The notes under the pieces are model-generated. The model saw nothing but the letters and a program-made list of their open reading frames with translations. It ran no database searches and had not been told where the DNA came from. Positions 36,971 through 46,047 of a stretch of 64,000 nucleotides of DNA are shown piece by piece; within the stretch, counting starts at the first letter, position 1, and each line of letters opens with the position of its first letter. A program made the position numbers and the translations under genes. The stretch covers positions 496,001-560,000 of the forward strand of contig NZ_FXTE01000001.1 in the NCBI RefSeq assembly GCF_900182615.1, given 5' to 3'. Source of the stretch: Ruegeria faecimaris (GTDB lineage: Bacteria; Pseudomonadota; Alphaproteobacteria; Rhodobacterales; Rhodobacteraceae).

Positions 36971-38250
36971 TGGCGTTGCCCCAAGCAAAACAGACTGCGA
37001 CGGAGGAGCGGTTGGCCGTCCTGTCGTTGCCCGATGCCGGATGTACTCGCGCTGCGCGCGAGGACGCGATTGCCCGTGTGCGTCAAATGGGCTTGCCCAG
37101 CCGGCGCGACGAATACTGGAAATACACCCAACCCGATACGCTCGTATCGGCTGATGCAGCGCATGCGGCGCTGTTCGAGTCGGACGAGCCGCAAATGTTC
37201 GATGAATTCGACCGCTTGAAGATTGTCTTCGTTGACGGAGTGTTCAATCCCGAAGAGTCCGATGATCTGACACTCGAAGGTGTTTCGATCGACCGGCTTG
37301 AAGATATTTGCTGCAAAGATATCCATTGGGCCAAAGACTTGTACGGCGTTCTTGAAGCAAATGGACAAGTCCCGGTTCAGCGCCCTCTGGCCGCATTGAA
37401 CACCGCATTTGCATCAGACGGAGTGGCCATCCATGTGACCGGTAAGCCATCGAAACCGATCAGCCTGATCTATCGCCATGCGTCCGAGGATTCGGATGCG
37501 ATCCTGCATCACGTAGTACGGGTCGAAACTGACGCCGAGGTTACCATTCTCGAAAACGGGCCGGCGGCATCGCGTTTCAACAAATGTATGGAAATTGACA
37601 TTGCCGATGGTGGCTCGCTGCACCATGTGCGGGCCCAGGGTCGTGACCACGAGCGTCGTGCGGCGACGCATATGTTTACACGGTTGGGTGCCAAATCTGT
37701 CTACAAATCCTTCACCCTGACTATGAACGGTGTTCTGACCCGGAACGAACAGGTGATCGAATTGACCGGCGATGATGCGGTGGCGCACGTGGCCGGTGCC
37801 TGCGTCGGAGATGGCGATTTTCACCATGACGACACGGTGTTTGTCACCCATGACGCGGTTGGTTGCGAAAGCCGCCAGGTGTTCAAGAAGGTGCTGCGGA
37901 ACGGCGCGACCGGCGTGTTTCAGGGCAAGATCCTTGTGAAAGAGGGCGCCCAGAAAACAGACGGGTATCAGATCAGCCAGTCTTTGCTGCTGGATGATGA
38001 TAGTCAGTTCCTCGCCAAGCCCGAGCTTGAGATCTATGCCGATGACGTAGTCTGTTCGCACGGTTCGACATCAGGTGCGCTTGATGAAACGGCTCTGTTC
38101 TACCTGCGGTCTCGGGGTGTGCCCGTCAAAGAGGCAACAAATTTGCTGACTTTGTCGTTCCTAGCCGAGGCTGTGGAAGAGATCGAGGATGAAGGCCTTG
38201 CGGAGGCTATGGTTGACCGCCTTGAAGGCTGGCTTTCGCGGCGAAGCTGA
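36970..38250 (+). CDS. sufD: Fe-S cluster assembly protein SufD
   Basis: A 426-residue SufD, the SufB paralogue. N-terminal helical part with LPSRRDEYWKYT; beta-helix core; C-terminal block CSHGSTSGALDETALFYLRSR with the conserved His in CSHGST. It is partner of SufB/SufC. Both ends overlap neighbours by one base (TGATG with sufC and with the first YIP1 gene), showing tight translational coupling that includes the membrane protein genes. Confidence 0.95.
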   Translation: MALPQAKQTATEERLAVLSLPDAGCTRAAREDAIARVRQMGLPSRRDEYWKYTQPDTLVSADAAHAALFESDEPQMFDEFDRLKIVFVDGVFNPEESDDLTLEGVSIDRLEDICCKDIHWAKDLYGVLEANGQVPVQRPLAALNTAFASDGVAIHVTGKPSKPISLIYRHASEDSDAILHHVVRVETDAEVTILENGPAASRFNKCMEIDIADGGSLHHVRAQGRDHERRAATHMFTRLGAKSVYKSFTLTMNGVLTRNEQVIELTGDDAVAHVAGACVGDGDFHHDDTVFVTHDAVGCESRQVFKKVLRNGATGVFQGKILVKEGAQKTDGYQISQSLLLDDDSQFLAKPELEIYADDVVCSHGSTSGALDETALFYLRSRGVPVKEATNLLTLSFLAEAVEEIEDEGLAEAMVDRLEGWLSRRS

Positions 38251-38735
38251 TGCCGGTAACGTCGGATATAGTGGCCACATACCGTGGACCAGGCCGGGTT
38301 GTAAGCCGGCTTCTGGATTTGGGCGAACGTGAGGACCGCGCTTTGGTCTTTGTAATGGCGTTCTGCGTGGTGGCATTCATTGCGCAACTGCCACGTTTGT
38401 CCCGGCGGGCGCATCTCGAAGACCTCGAACTTAACATGCTGTTGGGCGGTGCCTTGCTTGGAACTGTCATTATCTTGCCGCTGTTCTTTTACCTTCTGGC
38501 CTTCGTGTCCCACGGTGCGGCGCGTCTGTTCGGCGGAAAGGGGACTGCCTATGGCGCAAGGTTGGCTCTGTTCTGGGCGTTGCTATCCTCGACGCCGTTG
38601 ATTTTGCTGAACGGCCTTGTCGCTGGTTTCATCGGTCCGGGGACAACCATGACCACTGTCGGGTTGGTCTGGTTCGTCGTATTCCTGTGGTTCTGGTTTT
38701 CGGGCCTTAGGCAAGCGCAAAGGTATGCGGAATGA
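38250..38735 (+). CDS. YIP1-family membrane protein (first of two)
   Basis: A 161-residue protein with about four membrane helices (about 31-48, 62-86, 103-120, 130-150). The short charged N-terminal segment (RLLDLGEREDRALVFVMAF) is typical of bacterial Yip1-domain proteins. The start overlaps sufD by one base. The stop overlaps the next YIP1 gene by 4 bases. It has no cysteine pattern suggesting a cluster. Its role in Fe-S metabolism is unknown; only operon position supports a link. Confidence 0.75.
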   Translation: MPVTSDIVATYRGPGRVVSRLLDLGEREDRALVFVMAFCVVAFIAQLPRLSRRAHLEDLELNMLLGGALLGTVIILPLFFYLLAFVSHGAARLFGGKGTAYGARLALFWALLSSTPLILLNGLVAGFIGPGTTMTTVGLVWFVVFLWFWFSGLRQAQRYAE

Positions 38736-39298
38736 ATCCGGCTGTGCTGAGTCAGATTGCTGTTCTGACCCTGACCAACCCTGCCGAAGCGGCAAGACGG
38801 TTGCTGGATCTGCGTCCCGGGCGTGAAGTTGTCTGGCTGGCATTCTTTCTGGCTGTCGTTCTGAACGGTGCCATCCAAATTGGTATCGAACAGATGGTCC
38901 CTGTCCCGCAGGGTGAACCGCTTCCCGTTTCTGATCCTGTTATTCTGAACCTTCTACGTTCGTCAGGCGCGATGCTGCTCAGCGTGGTGGCTCTTCTTTT
39001 TGTTGGTCGTACTATCGGGGGCGTTGCGACATTCAAAGATATCCTGATCCTGACGATCTGGCTGCAATTCCTTCAGATCGCAGCGATGTCGGTGACGCTG
39101 ATCGTTTCGATGGTTGTTCCATTTATGATGGTCATGTTTTTGCTGGCGACCGCACTTGTCAGCCTTTACGTCTCAATGCATTTCCTGAATGAAGCTCATA
39201 AGTTCAACTCGATGCTGAAATCTTTTGGGGTCATTCTGTTATCCGCACTGATTTCAATCTCATTTGTCCTCATGTTCACACCCAGCGGCCCGGTCTAG
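38732..39298 (+). CDS. YIP1-family membrane protein (second of two)
   Basis: A 188-residue protein with the N-terminal PAEAARRLLDLRPGREVVWLAF block, similar to the start of the preceding gene product, and about five membrane helices. No cysteines stand out. It overlaps its neighbour by 4 bases and sits 14 bases before sufS. The similarity of the two N-termini and tight coupling suggest a heteromeric membrane complex. This is inference. Confidence 0.75.
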   Translation: MNPAVLSQIAVLTLTNPAEAARRLLDLRPGREVVWLAFFLAVVLNGAIQIGIEQMVPVPQGEPLPVSDPVILNLLRSSGAMLLSVVALLFVGRTIGGVATFKDILILTIWLQFLQIAAMSVTLIVSMVVPFMMVMFLLATALVSLYVSMHFLNEAHKFNSMLKSFGVILLSALISISFVLMFTPSGPV

Positions 39299-39312
39299 GG
39301 AAGAAAAATACG

Positions 39313-40533
39313 ATGTTCGATCTGCAGAAAATTCGCGCTGACTTTCCGATCCTGTCCCGAGAGGTAAACGGCAAGCCGCTGACCTATCTGGACAATGGAG
39401 CATCAGCTCAGAAGCCACAGGTTGTCATTGACGCTGTGACGCGGGCTTATACCGAAGAATATGCAAATGTGCATCGCGGGCTGCACTATCTGTCCAATCT
39501 GGCGACCGAGAAATACGAATCCGTTCGTGGAACTATTGCCCGATTTCTGGGCGTAACGGATGAAGATGAGATTGTTCTGAACTCGGGCACGACCGAAGGC
39601 ATCAATCTGGTCGCCTATGGCTGGGCGATGCCGCGTCTTCAGGCCGGGGATGAGATCGTCCTGAGTGTGATGGAGCATCATGCAAACATCGTACCCTGGC
39701 ATTTCCTGCGCGAGCGTCAGGGAGTGGTGCTGAAATGGGTGGATGTGGATGCGGATGTCGGGCTTGATCCGCAAGCTGTCATTGATGCCATCGGTCCAAA
39801 AACCAAGCTGGTCGCGGTGACCCATTGTTCGAACGTGTTGGGCACGGTTGTGGATGTCAAAGCAATCACCGAAGGCGCCCATGCCAAAGGCGTCCCGGTG
39901 CTGGTGGATGGCAGTCAAGGCGCCGTGCATATGCCGGTCGATGTCCAGGATATTGGCTGCGATTTCTACGCCATCACCGGGCATAAGCTTTATGGCCCAT
40001 CGGGATCGGGAGCGATTTACATCAAATCTGACCGGATGGCCGAAATGCGCCCGTTTATCGGTGGCGGTGACATGATCAAAGAGGTCAGCAAGGATCAGGT
40101 GATCTACAATGATCCACCGATGAAATTCGAGGCGGGAACTCCTGGCATCGTGCAAACCATCGGACTGGGCGTCGCTCTGGACTATCTGATGGATTTGGGG
40201 ATGGACAACGTTGCTGCTCATGAGGCCGAGATCCGAGACTATGCGATGCAGAGGTTTGCGGGGCTGAACTGGATTCAGCTTCAGGGGACACGGCCGGACA
40301 AAGCGGCGATCTTTAGCTTCACTTTGGACGGTGCAGGCCACGCACATGACATTTCGACGATTTTGGATAAAAAGGGCGTCGCTGTTCGGGCCGGGCACCA
40401 TTGTGCTGGACCATTGATGGATTTCCTCGGAGTAACCGCGACATGCCGCGCAAGTTTTGGTCTCTATAACTCGAAAGATGAGGTCGATACCCTGATCGAA
40501 GCGCTTGAACTTGCGCATGATCTGTTCGCGTGA
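39313..40533 (+). CDS. sufS: Cysteine desulfurase SufS
   Basis: A 406-residue group II desulfurase: PLTYLDNGASAQKP near the N-terminus, VHRGLHYLS, the PLP lysine in ITGHKLYGPSG, and the active-site Cys in RAGHHCAGPLMDF. Further features TCRASFGLYN and the C-terminal helix ALELAHDLFA are typical. It normally hands sulfur to SufE or SufU; neither is in the operon. It ends the suf cluster, 66 bases before tRNA-Arg. Confidence 0.96.
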   Translation: MFDLQKIRADFPILSREVNGKPLTYLDNGASAQKPQVVIDAVTRAYTEEYANVHRGLHYLSNLATEKYESVRGTIARFLGVTDEDEIVLNSGTTEGINLVAYGWAMPRLQAGDEIVLSVMEHHANIVPWHFLRERQGVVLKWVDVDADVGLDPQAVIDAIGPKTKLVAVTHCSNVLGTVVDVKAITEGAHAKGVPVLVDGSQGAVHMPVDVQDIGCDFYAITGHKLYGPSGSGAIYIKSDRMAEMRPFIGGGDMIKEVSKDQVIYNDPPMKFEAGTPGIVQTIGLGVALDYLMDLGMDNVAAHEAEIRDYAMQRFAGLNWIQLQGTRPDKAAIFSFTLDGAGHAHDISTILDKKGVAVRAGHHCAGPLMDFLGVTATCRASFGLYNSKDEVDTLIEALELAHDLFA

Positions 40534-40599
40534 AACCTGTTTGATCCGGGTCGATTTTCAGTTGCACCCGGACCGGAACAAGGTTAGCTAACGGCTCAG

Positions 40600-40676
<77 letters not shown>

Positions 40677-40841
40677 TTTCTTGAATATTTAGGCTCGTAT
40701 TGAAAATCACCTGCAACAGCCGGTTTGCGCAGGGTTTATGAGGCTGCCTGAGTGGAATGGCACCTACGTAATGGCAGATAAATCCACTCATTCAAACGGT
40801 TAGGTGACCGACAAAGTTCTCTTGACGACGGGCGGGGCGGA

Positions 40842-41411
40842 TCAACCGCCCCAGCTTCTTACCACACCGCAATCCATATGCACGAAGTTCGAGCGGTGGT
40901 ATTTGCCAACACCACCAGCACGGCAAGACATCGCCGCTTTGGCCATTTGCGAGACCGAACGAGATGACAGGCGGAGGTCGGCTGCCTGGCCTTTCATGTG
41001 CAACGAATTCTTGGCAACACGGCGCGACCGTGACCGCAGCATCGCGTTGGTCTGCGGCGAGCGATAGCCCGACAGCAGCATATAGGGTTCGTTGACATCC
41101 AACAGATTATGCGACGCCGCCATGATGTCGATCGTGCGGAGGTCCATATCTTTGGCCTGGTCGGTGCGCCAATCGCGCATGAAGTGGTTCACTTCTTTGA
41201 CCGCGTCTTTGATGTATTTACCGTCAACCCAATAGATCATATCGATCCGCTCGCCAGTGCGTCCGGAATACATGCGAATACGGCGAATATCACCACCGCC
41301 ACGAAGGAATCCTGCTGCATTGGAGTAGGTTGGAGTTGCTACAACTGCTGTAGCTGCGAATGCGCCCAATAAAGCACGCCGGGTCAAACCCGAGGAACTG
41401 CTCGTCGTCAT
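40842..41411 (-). CDS. MepK/YcbK-like murein endopeptidase (DUF882, Tat-exported)
   Basis: A 189-residue protein from the ATG at 41411. The N-terminus carries a twin-arginine signal (LTRRALLGAFAATAVVA) with cleavage near SNA. The peptidase M15-type DUF882 domain shows LLSGYRSPQTN, SLHMKGQAADL (zinc His and Asp) and YHRSNFVHMDCG (zinc His). E. coli MepK cuts the 3-3 crosslinks made by L,D-transpeptidases. Here it is divergent from an LdtD-type gene, the same functional pair as in E. coli. The last codons form a GC hairpin (40834-40852). Confidence 0.9.
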   Translation of the reverse strand: MTTSSSSGLTRRALLGAFAATAVVATPTYSNAAGFLRGGGDIRRIRMYSGRTGERIDMIYWVDGKYIKDAVKEVNHFMRDWRTDQAKDMDLRTIDIMAASHNLLDVNEPYMLLSGYRSPQTNAMLRSRSRRVAKNSLHMKGQAADLRLSSRSVSQMAKAAMSCRAGGVGKYHRSNFVHMDCGVVRSWGG

Positions 41412-41766
41412 TTTGTGTTTCGTCCCGTACTGTTCCTGCCTGCACACGATGTTACGCGCGCTGTATTAATTTATTCCCATCCCAGATGAGGGATTTATGA
41501 CACAGTCGTGAAGGGCGGCCAAGAAGTCTTTCAAATTCATCTTTTCAAGGGGGAATTTTCGGCAGTTTTTTGCGCAGGTGGTGCAAAATGGCAAAGATCC
41601 AACGTCTTAGGCCGTCGCCGAAATCTGTCCGATGCAAACAAGCATCACGCTTGGGTATAAGCACGAAATTGATGCATTTGTGAATAGACAATGGGTTTCA
41701 AGCAAAACCATAATTGTTCGGCATTGCCTGAAACGGCGTATTATATTGAAAATTCAAGGGCTCCAA
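41412..41766. other. Divergent promoter region, 355 bases
   Basis: An A/T-rich shared upstream region between the mepK-like and ldtD-like genes. I see no coding potential apart from an in-frame 5' extension of ldtD and no obvious operator dyad. AT-rich blocks around 41461-41478 and 41725-41757 could be promoter parts. Confidence 0.45.
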
Positions 41767-43371
41767 ATGTTCTCTGTTCTTCGTGCAAGCACCGGTATTG
41801 CTTTGGCCGCATGTTTTCTAACGTCTTCGGCGATGGCGAACACTGAGGCCAAGCCTGACACCGCATTCCAGATGGCGGTTGCCGAATTTGCACCTTCCGG
41901 GTCTGAGATTGCCGATTTCTACCGTGAAAGAGGATTCGTGCCTGTTTGGGTTGGCGACACGGCTGCACATGCTGAACGTCGTCAACGGTTGATTGAGGGG
42001 CTTTCTGCGGTCGAATTACACGGGCTACCCGCGAACGCCTATGATGCGCAGGGCTTGGTTGACCGGCTTCAATCAGCAAAATCAGCGCGTCAGCTTGGGG
42101 CCGTCGAGGTCGAGTTGACACGCGTTTTTGCAGCCTATGCTCAGGACATGAGGACAGGCCTTTTACGACCATCCGATATAGACGATGGATTGGTCAGGAA
42201 GGTCGAGCCGACCTCGACAGCAGGGCATCTGCGTGGACTGACGACCTCGGAGGATGCAGCCTATTTCGATCAGTTGGCGCCAAGCTCGACCCAGTACCGG
42301 GCTTTGATGAAGCAGAAACTTGCGCTGGAAGAATTGGTTCGCCAAGGCGGTTGGGGAACTACTGTTCCACAAGCAAAGCTAGAGCTGGGAGATACGGGAC
42401 CCGCCGTAATAGCGATGCGTAACAGATTGGTTGAAATGGGTTTTATGAACCCAACAGCCAGCCCTGTTTTTGACGATGCCTTGCTGGCAGGTGTTCAACG
42501 GTTTCAAATCGCACATGGTCTTGCCGCAGATGGCGTCGCGGGTCCGGGCACAATTACTGAATTGAACCGCACTGCTTCGGATCGTCTGAAGGCCGTCTAT
42601 GTCGCGCTGGAGCGTGAGCGCTGGTTGCCGCGCGAGCGCGGTGAACGCCACATTCTGGTCAATCAGGCTGATTTCTCAGCCAAGATTGTTGATGACGGCT
42701 TTATTACCTTTGAAACCCGCGCTGTGATCGGCAAGAACACCCATGATCGTCGGAGCCCCGAGTTTTCCGACAAGATGGAACATATGGTCATTAACCCCAG
42801 CTGGTATGTCCCACGCTCGATCATCACCAAGGAATACCTGCCGCAGCTGCAGTCCAACCCAAATGCCGTTGGGCATATTCAGATTACAGATCGCAGTGGT
42901 CGCCAGGTCAATCGCGGGGCAGTAGATTTCACTCAGTTCACCGCAAGCAACTTTCCTTTTGCGATGCGCCAACCGCCCAGCAAAAGCAATGCCCTGGGGC
43001 TGGTGAAGTTCATGTTCCCCAACAAGCACAACATCTATCTGCATGATACACCGCAGAAAAGTTTGTTTGCTCGGGAATCTCGTGCCTTCTCGCATGGTTG
43101 TATCAGATTGGCTCAGCCTTTCGAATTCGCTTACGCACTGTTGGCGAAGCAAGAAGAAAACCCAAAGGCATTTTTCCATCGGATTCTCGCGACTGGAAAA
43201 GAGACCACTGTGAAACTTGAGCAGCATGTTCCTGTCCACTTGATTTACCGCACTGCCTTTATTGGCCCGAAAGGTGAGGTACAGTACCGACGCGACGTCT
43301 ATGGTCGTGATCAGAAAATCTGGAATGCTCTGCAGAAAGCAGGGGTGGCCCTGCCGGACGTTCAGGGGTAA
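41767..43371 (+). CDS. L,D-transpeptidase (LdtD/YcbB-like)
   Basis: A 534-residue protein from the ATG at 41767 (MFSVLRASTGIALAACFLTS, a signal peptide ending SSAMA); an in-frame extension to 41632 is unlikely. It has an N-terminal scaffold domain, a peptidoglycan-binding repeat (LGDTGPAVIAMRNRLVEMGF... AHGLAADGVAGPGT, about 206-255) and a YkuD catalytic domain with SHGCIRLAQP (His and Cys). This is the YcbB architecture. It makes 3-3 peptidoglycan crosslinks in the periplasm. It is divergent from the gene for the probable counteracting endopeptidase. Confidence 0.92.
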   Translation: MFSVLRASTGIALAACFLTSSAMANTEAKPDTAFQMAVAEFAPSGSEIADFYRERGFVPVWVGDTAAHAERRQRLIEGLSAVELHGLPANAYDAQGLVDRLQSAKSARQLGAVEVELTRVFAAYAQDMRTGLLRPSDIDDGLVRKVEPTSTAGHLRGLTTSEDAAYFDQLAPSSTQYRALMKQKLALEELVRQGGWGTTVPQAKLELGDTGPAVIAMRNRLVEMGFMNPTASPVFDDALLAGVQRFQIAHGLAADGVAGPGTITELNRTASDRLKAVYVALERERWLPRERGERHILVNQADFSAKIVDDGFITFETRAVIGKNTHDRRSPEFSDKMEHMVINPSWYVPRSIITKEYLPQLQSNPNAVGHIQITDRSGRQVNRGAVDFTQFTASNFPFAMRQPPSKSNALGLVKFMFPNKHNIYLHDTPQKSLFARESRAFSHGCIRLAQPFEFAYALLAKQEENPKAFFHRILATGKETTVKLEQHVPVHLIYRTAFIGPKGEVQYRRDVYGRDQKIWNALQKAGVALPDVQG

Positions 43372-43407
43372 TCACCGGGGGCAGGTCCTAGTTCCGGGAA
43401 GCCCCAC

Positions 43408-44499
43408 ATGAAATATACAGTTCAACAAATCGCAGATGCCCTTGACGCTGAGTTCCAGGGCGATGCCAGCCTGGTCGTACATGCTGCTGCTGAACCGTCG
43501 GATGCAACTGCCACCGATCTGGCGATGGCGATGTCGCCGAAATATGCCGAGGATCTGGGATCGGGTTCGGCGCAGGTCGCCATCCTTTGGGAAGGTGCTG
43601 ACTGGCAGGCGTTGGGGCTTAAGGCAGCAATATTCGTTCGACGACCGCGCATGGCGATGGCTGGGATCACCTCCATGCTGGATAAAGGGCAGGGCTTTGG
43701 ATCCGGAGTTCACCCTTCGGCAGTCATAGACCCAACTGCGGATGTGGCAAATGGGGTCTCAATCGGCCCTCTGGCAGTCATTGGTGCACGGGCCCGAGTT
43801 GGCAGAGGGGCGAATATCGGACCGCATTGCGTCATAGGCATGGATGCTGTGTTGGGCGAAGACGCGGTTCTGCGCGAAATGGTCAGCATTGGTGCCCGTG
43901 TGCAGATCGGGGATCGTTTTATCGCGCAACCAGGGGCAAGGATCGGTAGCGACGGGTTCAGTTTTGTTACGCCCGAAGTATCGGGGGTAGAGAACGCGCG
44001 CAAGACCTTGGGGGATGCAGGAGACGCCAGCGCGCAAAGCTGGCTGCGCATTCATTCGCTTGGTTCTGTGGAAATTGGCGACGATGTCGAGATCGGTGCG
44101 AATTGCACGATCGACAACGGGACCATTCGTAATACTCGCATCGGGAATGGCACAAAACTGGATAATCAGGTCCATATCGGCCACAACACGCGCGTCGGTA
44201 ATGACTGTCTGCTGTGTGGTCAGTCTGGTATTTCCGGTTCGGTTGAGCTTGGCAATAACGTGGTTCTGGGTGGGCAATCAGGCGTCTCGGACAATATTTT
44301 CGTTGGCGACCGGGTGATTGTCGGCGGTGGTACCAAAATCCTGTCAAACGTACCTGCCGGTCGTGTGTTGATGGGCTACCCGGCTGTGAAGATGGAAACC
44401 TTTACTGATGTCTATAAGGCGCAGCGCAGATTGCCGCGGATGCTTCGTGACGTGGAGGCGTTGAAAAAGGCTGTTTCCAAACAGCCTCCGAGCGATTAA
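43408..44499 (+). CDS. lpxD: UDP-3-O-acylglucosamine N-acyltransferase LpxD
   Basis: A 363-residue enzyme: N-terminal uridine-binding domain (about 1-100), left-handed beta-helix of hexapeptide repeats (about 105-320) with the catalytic His in VHIGHNTRVGND, and a C-terminal helix. It adds the N-linked hydroxyacyl chain of lipid A from acyl-ACP. Unusually it is not beside lpxA/fabZ/bamA but 36 bases after an L,D-transpeptidase gene and 32 bases before an acyl carrier protein gene. Confidence 0.94.
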   Translation: MKYTVQQIADALDAEFQGDASLVVHAAAEPSDATATDLAMAMSPKYAEDLGSGSAQVAILWEGADWQALGLKAAIFVRRPRMAMAGITSMLDKGQGFGSGVHPSAVIDPTADVANGVSIGPLAVIGARARVGRGANIGPHCVIGMDAVLGEDAVLREMVSIGARVQIGDRFIAQPGARIGSDGFSFVTPEVSGVENARKTLGDAGDASAQSWLRIHSLGSVEIGDDVEIGANCTIDNGTIRNTRIGNGTKLDNQVHIGHNTRVGNDCLLCGQSGISGSVELGNNVVLGGQSGVSDNIFVGDRVIVGGGTKILSNVPAGRVLMGYPAVKMETFTDVYKAQRRLPRMLRDVEALKKAVSKQPPSD

Positions 44500-44531
44500 A
44501 TCACATTCAACGTGATAATCAGAGGATCGAT

Positions 44532-44789
44532 ATGAGCATCACCGACCGCGTCATTGCCATCATTGCCGAACAAGCCGTGTTGGAGCCTTCGGATGTGACG
44601 CCCGAAAGTACGCTCGAAGATCTGGGGATCGACAGCCTGGGGCTGGTCGAGAGTATCTTTGCCATCGAAGAAGAGTTCGACATTACCGTTCCGTTCAATG
44701 CCAATGAACCAACGGCCAGTGACTTTGACATCTCAAATGTCGCCGCGATCATTGCTGGGATCGAAAAGCTTGTGGCAGAAAAGGTCTGA
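44532..44789 (+). CDS. Accessory acyl carrier protein
   Basis: An 85-residue acidic helical protein with the phosphopantetheine site LGIDSLGLVE, Ser35. It is not a standard AcpP: DSLGLVE replaces DSLDTVE and the sequence is more like NodF/AcpXL-type specialised carriers. It is flanked by lpxD and a ketosynthase with 32- and 9-base gaps, so it may carry a special acyl chain for lipid A or an outer-membrane lipid. That role is inferred. Confidence 0.88.
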   Translation: MSITDRVIAIIAEQAVLEPSDVTPESTLEDLGIDSLGLVESIFAIEEEFDITVPFNANEPTASDFDISNVAAIIAGIEKLVAEKV

Positions 44790-44798
44790 CCCAAGCAA

Positions 44799-46007
44799 AT
44801 GAAACGGGTAGTAATAACCGGGGCAGGCACGATCAATTCGCTTGGTCATTCAGTTCCAGATACGCTTGAGGCGATGCGGGAAGGCCGTTGTGGCATTTCG
44901 GAACTTGAATTTCGAGATGTCGACAGGTTGGCGATCAAGATCGGTGGGCAGGTCCGGGGGTTCGAAGCCGAGGGTCGGTTCAACCGCCAACAGATGACTC
45001 TGTATGACAGGTTTACACAGTTTACCCTGACCGCGGCCAAAGAGGCCATAGATCAGTCCGGGATCGAATTCCACGGTGAGTTGGCTGCACGATCTGGCGT
45101 GGTTCTGGGAACAGCAGGTGGTGGCGTTTCGACCTGGGACGACAATTACCGTTCAGTCTATGAGGACGGGAAGAACAGGGTCCATCCATTTGTTGTACCT
45201 AAACTTATGAACAACGCGGCGGCAAGCCACGTATCGATGGAACATAACCTCAAAGGTCCCAGCTTTACCGTATCGACTGCTTGTGCCTCATCGAACCATG
45301 CGATGGCGCAAGCCTTTCAGATGGTGCGCAGCGGGGCGGCCCCTGCGATGATCACCGGCGGCTCAGAATCCATGTTGTGCTTTGGTGGCGTTAAGGCCTG
45401 GGAAGGGCTGCGGGTGATGTCCAAGGATGCCTGTCGTCCTTTTAGCGCCAACCGAAACGGTATGGTGCAAGGAGAGGGTGCGGGCATCTTCGTGTTCGAG
45501 GAATACGAACACGCGAAGGCGCGTGGGGCAGAAATTTTGTGCGAAGTTGTTGGTTTCGCGATGACCTCGGATGCATCAGACATTGTGATGCCCAGCAAGC
45601 AGGGCGCTGCCCGTGCGATGTCAGGGGCGTTGTCTGATGCTGGCCTGAATGCCAATCAGGTGGGTTATATCAACGCCCATGGCACAGGTACTGCGGCCAA
45701 TGACAAAACGGAATGTGCCGCTGTAGCTGGCGTTTTCGGCCCGCATGCGGACGAACTTTTGATCTCATCCACAAAGTCGATGCATGGTCACTTGATTGGC
45801 GGAACCGGCGCGGTAGAGCTTTTGGCCTGTATCATGGCCCTGCGAGATGGGGTGATTGCACCGACGATTGGCTACGAAGAACCTGATCCGGAATGTGCTT
45901 TGGACGTTGTGCCCAACGAGGCACGCGAAGCGAAAATCGAGGTTGCGCTAAGCAACGCTTTCGCTTTCGGAGGTCTGAACGCTGTACTTGCCTTGAAGCG
46001 GATTTGA
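44799..46007 (+). CDS. Beta-ketoacyl-ACP synthase, FabF/NodE-like
   Basis: A 402-residue condensing enzyme of the KAS II fold: catalytic Cys in VSTACASSNHA (about 163), His in NAHGTGTAAND (about 299) and His in STKSMHGHLIGGTGA (about 332); GFGG-type end NAFAFGGLNAVL. The triad is intact. It follows the special ACP at 9 bases and the two resemble NodE/NodF or the chain-elongating pairs of very-long-chain lipid A acyl clusters. The terminator overlaps its stop codon. Confidence 0.9.
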   Translation: MKRVVITGAGTINSLGHSVPDTLEAMREGRCGISELEFRDVDRLAIKIGGQVRGFEAEGRFNRQQMTLYDRFTQFTLTAAKEAIDQSGIEFHGELAARSGVVLGTAGGGVSTWDDNYRSVYEDGKNRVHPFVVPKLMNNAAASHVSMEHNLKGPSFTVSTACASSNHAMAQAFQMVRSGAAPAMITGGSESMLCFGGVKAWEGLRVMSKDACRPFSANRNGMVQGEGAGIFVFEEYEHAKARGAEILCEVVGFAMTSDASDIVMPSKQGAARAMSGALSDAGLNANQVGYINAHGTGTAANDKTECAAVAGVFGPHADELLISSTKSMHGHLIGGTGAVELLACIMALRDGVIAPTIGYEEPDPECALDVVPNEAREAKIEVALSNAFAFGGLNAVLALKRI

Positions 46008-46035
46008 GAAAGCCGCTGGGTTAAACGGCTTTCTC
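46006..46035. terminator. Bidirectional terminator between ketosynthase and ialB-like genes
   Basis: A perfect 10-bp stem GAGAAAGCCG (46006-46015) / CGGCTTTCTC (46026-46035) with a 10-base loop. It begins inside the ketosynthase stop codon and lies 12 bases from the stop of the converging gene. Confidence 0.75.
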
Positions 46036-46047
46036 GAAATGTAGTCT

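Noticed and set aside
39403-40518. 371-codon minus-strand ORF opposite sufS
   Set aside because: Antisense shadow of a complete SufS gene.
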